Positions 61,323-64,000 of a stretch of 64,000 nt of DNA are shown piece after piece. Made by a program: the position numbers and the translations under genes. The notes beneath the pieces are model-generated. The model saw only the letters and a program-made list of their open reading frames with translations. It was not told the DNA's origin and did not search any database. This stretch comes from Bacteroidales bacterium UBA3824 (GTDB lineage: Bacteria > Bacteroidota > Bacteroidia > Bacteroidales > UBA3824). The stretch spans positions 8,548-72,547 of the forward strand of contig DGIK01000224.1 of the NCBI GenBank assembly GCA_002393195.1, read 5' to 3'. Every line of letters starts with the position of its first letter. Positions within the stretch are counted from its first letter, which is position 1.

Positions 61323-61808
61323 ATGAAAACGCTCTACAATATAATAATGGCGTGCCTTATAATCGCAACGGCAACATGCACAGCGACAGCGCAGTCGATA
61401 AGCCTCGGACACACCACCCCGGCGGCCAACACTGCACATGCAGGCGGTCTGTCATACACTTACGCGATAGGGCAGATAGGGCGGCTTGTAATATCCAAGC
61501 CCAATACGCCCAGCGCCAACGACTCCCAGCAGAAGCCAAACGCAACCATAAGCGGCAAACACTTAACAGCAACCGCCTACCCCAACCCATGCACCGACTA
61601 CCTGACAATAAAAACTGGCGACATTGCCGCCACCAACGCAAAAATACAGATAATCGACAGCAAGGGCAGCACAATCGGCACATCAGAAACCGCCATCAGC
61701 GACAACGGAGAGCTCACAATTGACTTTTCCTCGCTCGCACAAGGCAAATACATAATAAGGATCATCACCAACTATTGCACATACACTGCAACAGCAATCA
61801 AAATCTGA
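61323..61808 (+). CDS. Small protein with type A T9SS sorting domain, 161 aa
   Basis: Signal peptide ending CTATAQ, a short Ala/Thr-rich middle part (HTTPAANTAHAGGLSYTYAIGQIG), then the type A sorting domain AYPNPCTDYLTIKTGD...QIIDSKGSTIG...LTIDFSSLAQGKYIIRIITN. In such proteins the C-terminal domain is cut off by PorU on export. The passenger has only about 60 residues, so it may be an adhesin or filler for the surface. Part of the cluster with the PorP-like gene. Confidence 0.85.
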   Translation: MKTLYNIIMACLIIATATCTATAQSISLGHTTPAANTAHAGGLSYTYAIGQIGRLVISKPNTPSANDSQQKPNATISGKHLTATAYPNPCTDYLTIKTGDIAATNAKIQIIDSKGSTIGTSETAISDNGELTIDFSSLAQGKYIIRIITNYCTYTATAIKI

Positions 61809-61814
61809 CACACC

Positions 61815-63749
61815 ATGAAAACGAAAATTTTAAATACAATCGGCATATTGGCAATTGCGCTGTCGGCAGGCACCACCACGGCCCAGACCCTGACAGTGCC
61901 CAACACATTCAGCTACCAGGCAGTAATCACCAAAGAAGACGGCACACCTGTAGCCGACCACGACATAACAGTAGAAGTATCCATCAAGCAAGGATCTGGC
62001 TGCGAGACCAAGCCCGACGCATGCCAAACCCTGTGGCAGGAGCTCCACTCGCCACGGACCACAAGCTTCGGAAGCTTCAGCATCAACATCGGCGACCCCG
62101 ACGCCATCAACACCACAGGAGGCACACTCGACAAATACTCCGACATCAAATGGCTCGACACCAACAACGGACAATACTACATGCAAGTGCGCGTAGACTT
62201 CGGCGAGGCCACATACCTCAACGGAATGACCGACCTCGGCACCACAAGATTCTCCGCCGTGCCATACGCACTCGCAGCCACCTCCGCCGAATCAGCCAAA
62301 ACTGCAGAATCAGTACAACCCGTCAACGGAAAAATCGGCAACAAGTTCGCGGAACTCTCCGACGTCGCCATCACCGAACCCAAAGCCAACCAAATACTCG
62401 TATACGACGCAACGCTCCAAGTATGGAAAAACACCGACCCGGCTGCCGCACAAGGCCTCACCAACATCAACATCTCATCGCCAAAGACAGGAGACCACCT
62501 CGTATACAACGCCGAAAACAACAAATGGGAAAACAAGACCATCAGCACAAAACTCGGCGACCTCGCCGACGTCAAAGATATGACCACTCTCAACGGTGGC
62601 GACGTATTATACTACAACGGCACCAACAATATTTGGGAAAACAAGACTCTGATGCTCGACGCAATACAAGATGTTACCGTTAAAACTCCAAAGACTGGCG
62701 ATATATTGACATACAACGGCACATTCTGGGAGCCAAAAGAAGCAGCCCAAGCCGGAGAGACCGTCACCAAACTCTCGCAGCTCACCGGCGATGTCAACAT
62801 ATCCGACCCCTCCAACGGTCAGACGCTCCAATACATAGACGGCAAATGGACCAATACTGCCACAGCAGCAAACGACATCTGGCTTACCCCCAGCGACAAA
62901 TCTTACGCATACACCACATACAAGAATATTGGCATCGGCACCGGCACAACCAAGCCATCTGCTCTGCTCCAAGTCCAATCTGGCGACAACAGCACTTTCA
63001 TCAACGCAAATGGCATCACAATCGGTGGCAAAATCAACAGAATAAAAAACAACTCGTCAATCGCACTCGGCAATGGAGGCGACGTAGTGGGCATGGCGGT
63101 GATAGCTGGCATAGGCTCTTCAAGCGGTCAATACTCACAAAACAGCATTATCTTTGGAAACGAAGCTACCGGAACCGCCGACTGCGACATCGTTGTAGGC
63201 AACAGTAGCTCCGCCAAATTCGCTAACTGCGTAGTATTTGGCAATAATCTCACCACTGGCACTGCAAACCAATTCATTTTCGGTCAATACAACGCAATGT
63301 CTAATACTGACAAATTCATCATCGCAAACGGCACCTCCTCCACTCCCAAAAATATCTTCACCATCGACAAAGAAGGCAATGTAACCACAACAGGTACAAT
63401 CAACGGCTCGTCCGATGCCCGCCTCAAAACCAACATCAACACAATGACCGGCTCGCTCGACAACATCCTGAAACTCCGTGGCGTTACATTCAACTGGAAG
63501 GAATCATCCAACCCGACAAAAACCCAATACGGCTTCATCGCTCAGGAAGTTGAGAAAGTGTTCCCCGACCTCGTTGGTACAGACAGCAACGGATTCAAGA
63601 CAGTCAACTACATCGGCGTAATCCCCGTGTTGACAGAAGCCATCAAGACACAGCAGGAGGAAATCGAATCGTTGAAATCTGAAAACGAACAGTTGAAATC
63701 TACACTCGAGCAACTCCTCAAACGTGTAGAAGCATTGGAAAATAGATAA
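61815..63749 (+). CDS. Secreted repeat protein with S74 chaperone/peptidase domain, 644 aa
   Basis: A signal peptide ending GTTTAQ is followed by FSYQAVITKEDGTPVADHDITVEVSIKQG, a domain common in secreted Bacteroidota proteins. Five modules of about 30-40 residues follow (ILVYDATLQVWKN, HLVYNAENNKWEN, VLYYNGTNNIWEN, ILTYNGTFWEP and LQYIDGKWTN are their ends). A triple-helix-like region and the C-terminal Peptidase_S74 domain (GSSDARLKTNINTMTGSLDNILKLRGVTFNW, YGFIAQEVEKVFPDLV) finish it. S74 domains trimerise phage tail fibres and then cut themselves off. Here the context is the bacterial surface. No sorting domain is visible. Confidence 0.85.
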   Translation: MKTKILNTIGILAIALSAGTTTAQTLTVPNTFSYQAVITKEDGTPVADHDITVEVSIKQGSGCETKPDACQTLWQELHSPRTTSFGSFSINIGDPDAINTTGGTLDKYSDIKWLDTNNGQYYMQVRVDFGEATYLNGMTDLGTTRFSAVPYALAATSAESAKTAESVQPVNGKIGNKFAELSDVAITEPKANQILVYDATLQVWKNTDPAAAQGLTNINISSPKTGDHLVYNAENNKWENKTISTKLGDLADVKDMTTLNGGDVLYYNGTNNIWENKTLMLDAIQDVTVKTPKTGDILTYNGTFWEPKEAAQAGETVTKLSQLTGDVNISDPSNGQTLQYIDGKWTNTATAANDIWLTPSDKSYAYTTYKNIGIGTGTTKPSALLQVQSGDNSTFINANGITIGGKINRIKNNSSIALGNGGDVVGMAVIAGIGSSSGQYSQNSIIFGNEATGTADCDIVVGNSSSAKFANCVVFGNNLTTGTANQFIFGQYNAMSNTDKFIIANGTSSTPKNIFTIDKEGNVTTTGTINGSSDARLKTNINTMTGSLDNILKLRGVTFNWKESSNPTKTQYGFIAQEVEKVFPDLVGTDSNGFKTVNYIGVIPVLTEAIKTQQEEIESLKSENEQLKSTLEQLLKRVEALENR

Positions 63750-63771
63750 TAACACACCTTATATAATATAT

Positions 63772-64000
63772 ATGGACAACAACTACGGGATGCCGCCCTA
63801 CAACAGCAGCAACAACACAAATTTCAACAACAGCAACAACACAAATTTCGTACTTGCTGTTGTATCAGCAACACTTGGAATAATGTCACTGCTGTTCACG
63901 GTCTGCGTCCCGTGGCTTACTTGTCTGATAGCGGCGGGAGGCGTTACTTGCGGCATAATATCTTGGGTAAATACCAAACGCGAAGGAGGGCAATTGGCAT
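63772..64000 (+). CDS. DUF4190-like membrane protein, N-terminal part (cut by window edge)
   Basis: A polar Asn-rich start MDNNYGMPPYNSSNNTNF with a repeated NNSNNTNF is followed by two hydrophobic stretches, FVLAVVSATLGIMSLLFTVC and WLTCLIAAGGVTCGIISW, then NTKREGGQ. The pattern fits DUF4190 proteins, small two-helix membrane proteins of unknown role. Twenty-two bases after the previous stop, so part of the same unit. The 3' end is missing. Confidence 0.6.
   Translation, partial: MDNNYGMPPYNSSNNTNFNNSNNTNFVLAVVSATLGIMSLLFTVCVPWLTCLIAAGGVTCGIISWVNTKREGGQLA

Overview
The window reads as chromosome of a Bacteroidota bacterium, probably of the order Bacteroidales, close to no cultured species that I can name. 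The reasons are: promoters of the form TTTG, 20 bases, TAnnTTTG in front of many genes; few Shine-Dalgarno sites; signal peptides ending in 'AQ'; type IX secretion sorting domains and a PorP-type protein; family-restricted domains (DUF4230, DUF4249, DUF4301, SiaB/SiaC homologues); and an ATP synthase subunit a with a cleaved leader. A MqnD homologue points to menaquinone synthesis through futalosine. I see no rRNA, tRNA, CRISPR array, phage or complete insertion sequence.

Layout. 1-2.5 kb: the start of atpB and a secreted protein. 2.5-7.3 kb: the most unusual block, a structured leader RNA followed by a dynamin-like GTPase, a four-helix membrane protein and two DUF4230 proteins, with AT-rich stretches suggesting transfer. 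7.3-9.3 kb: a HigBA toxin-antitoxin pair whose antitoxin lacks its HTH, and a long sodium-channel-like protein. 9.5-20.4 kb: mostly housekeeping (TPR protein, DUF4301 plus an amidohydrolase without metal ligands, lpxK-punA, mqnD, penicillin-binding protein 1A, DUF4249 lipoprotein), with a 42-bp repeat before both lpxK and mqnD. 20.4-24.1 kb: an accessory patch of palindromic repeats, an ATPase-gene remnant, an AAA ATPase and a nuclease-like protein. 24.2-32.4 kb: mltG, a 1474-residue AAA-TPR protein, a TPR protein and a truncated DUF1016 gene. 32.5-34.0 kb: a glycosylase-like protein, short tandem repeats and an orphan MNT nucleotidyltransferase. 34.1-40.3 kb: a secreted glycosidase-like protein, rnhA, vsr, a carboxylesterase and deaD. 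40.5-44.3 kb: two Rpn-family nucleases and a DUF4143 ATPase with direct repeats that record rearrangement. 44.4-46.3 kb: an RNA methyltransferase, yqeY and a TPR lipoprotein.

46.5-57.6 kb is one long leftward operon: a GAF-PAS membrane sensor, a SiaA-like PP2C phosphatase with PAS/GAF domains, SiaB, SiaC, a TerB-FHA-ABC exporter, a lipoprotein and a small secreted protein, closed by a strong terminator. It resembles the SiaABC partner switch with the diguanylate cyclase replaced by unknown output, possibly the ABC transporter. A CheR methyltransferase is divergent from it. 58.9-64 kb is a rightward secretion or surface cluster: a PKD protein with a type B sorting domain, a PorP-OmpA fusion, a small type A sorted protein, a repeat protein ending in an S74 chaperone domain, and the start of a DUF4190-like membrane protein.

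The two best candidates for undescribed systems are the GTPase/DUF4230 block and the Sia-ABC operon. All functional names come from reading motifs by eye; no database search was run.
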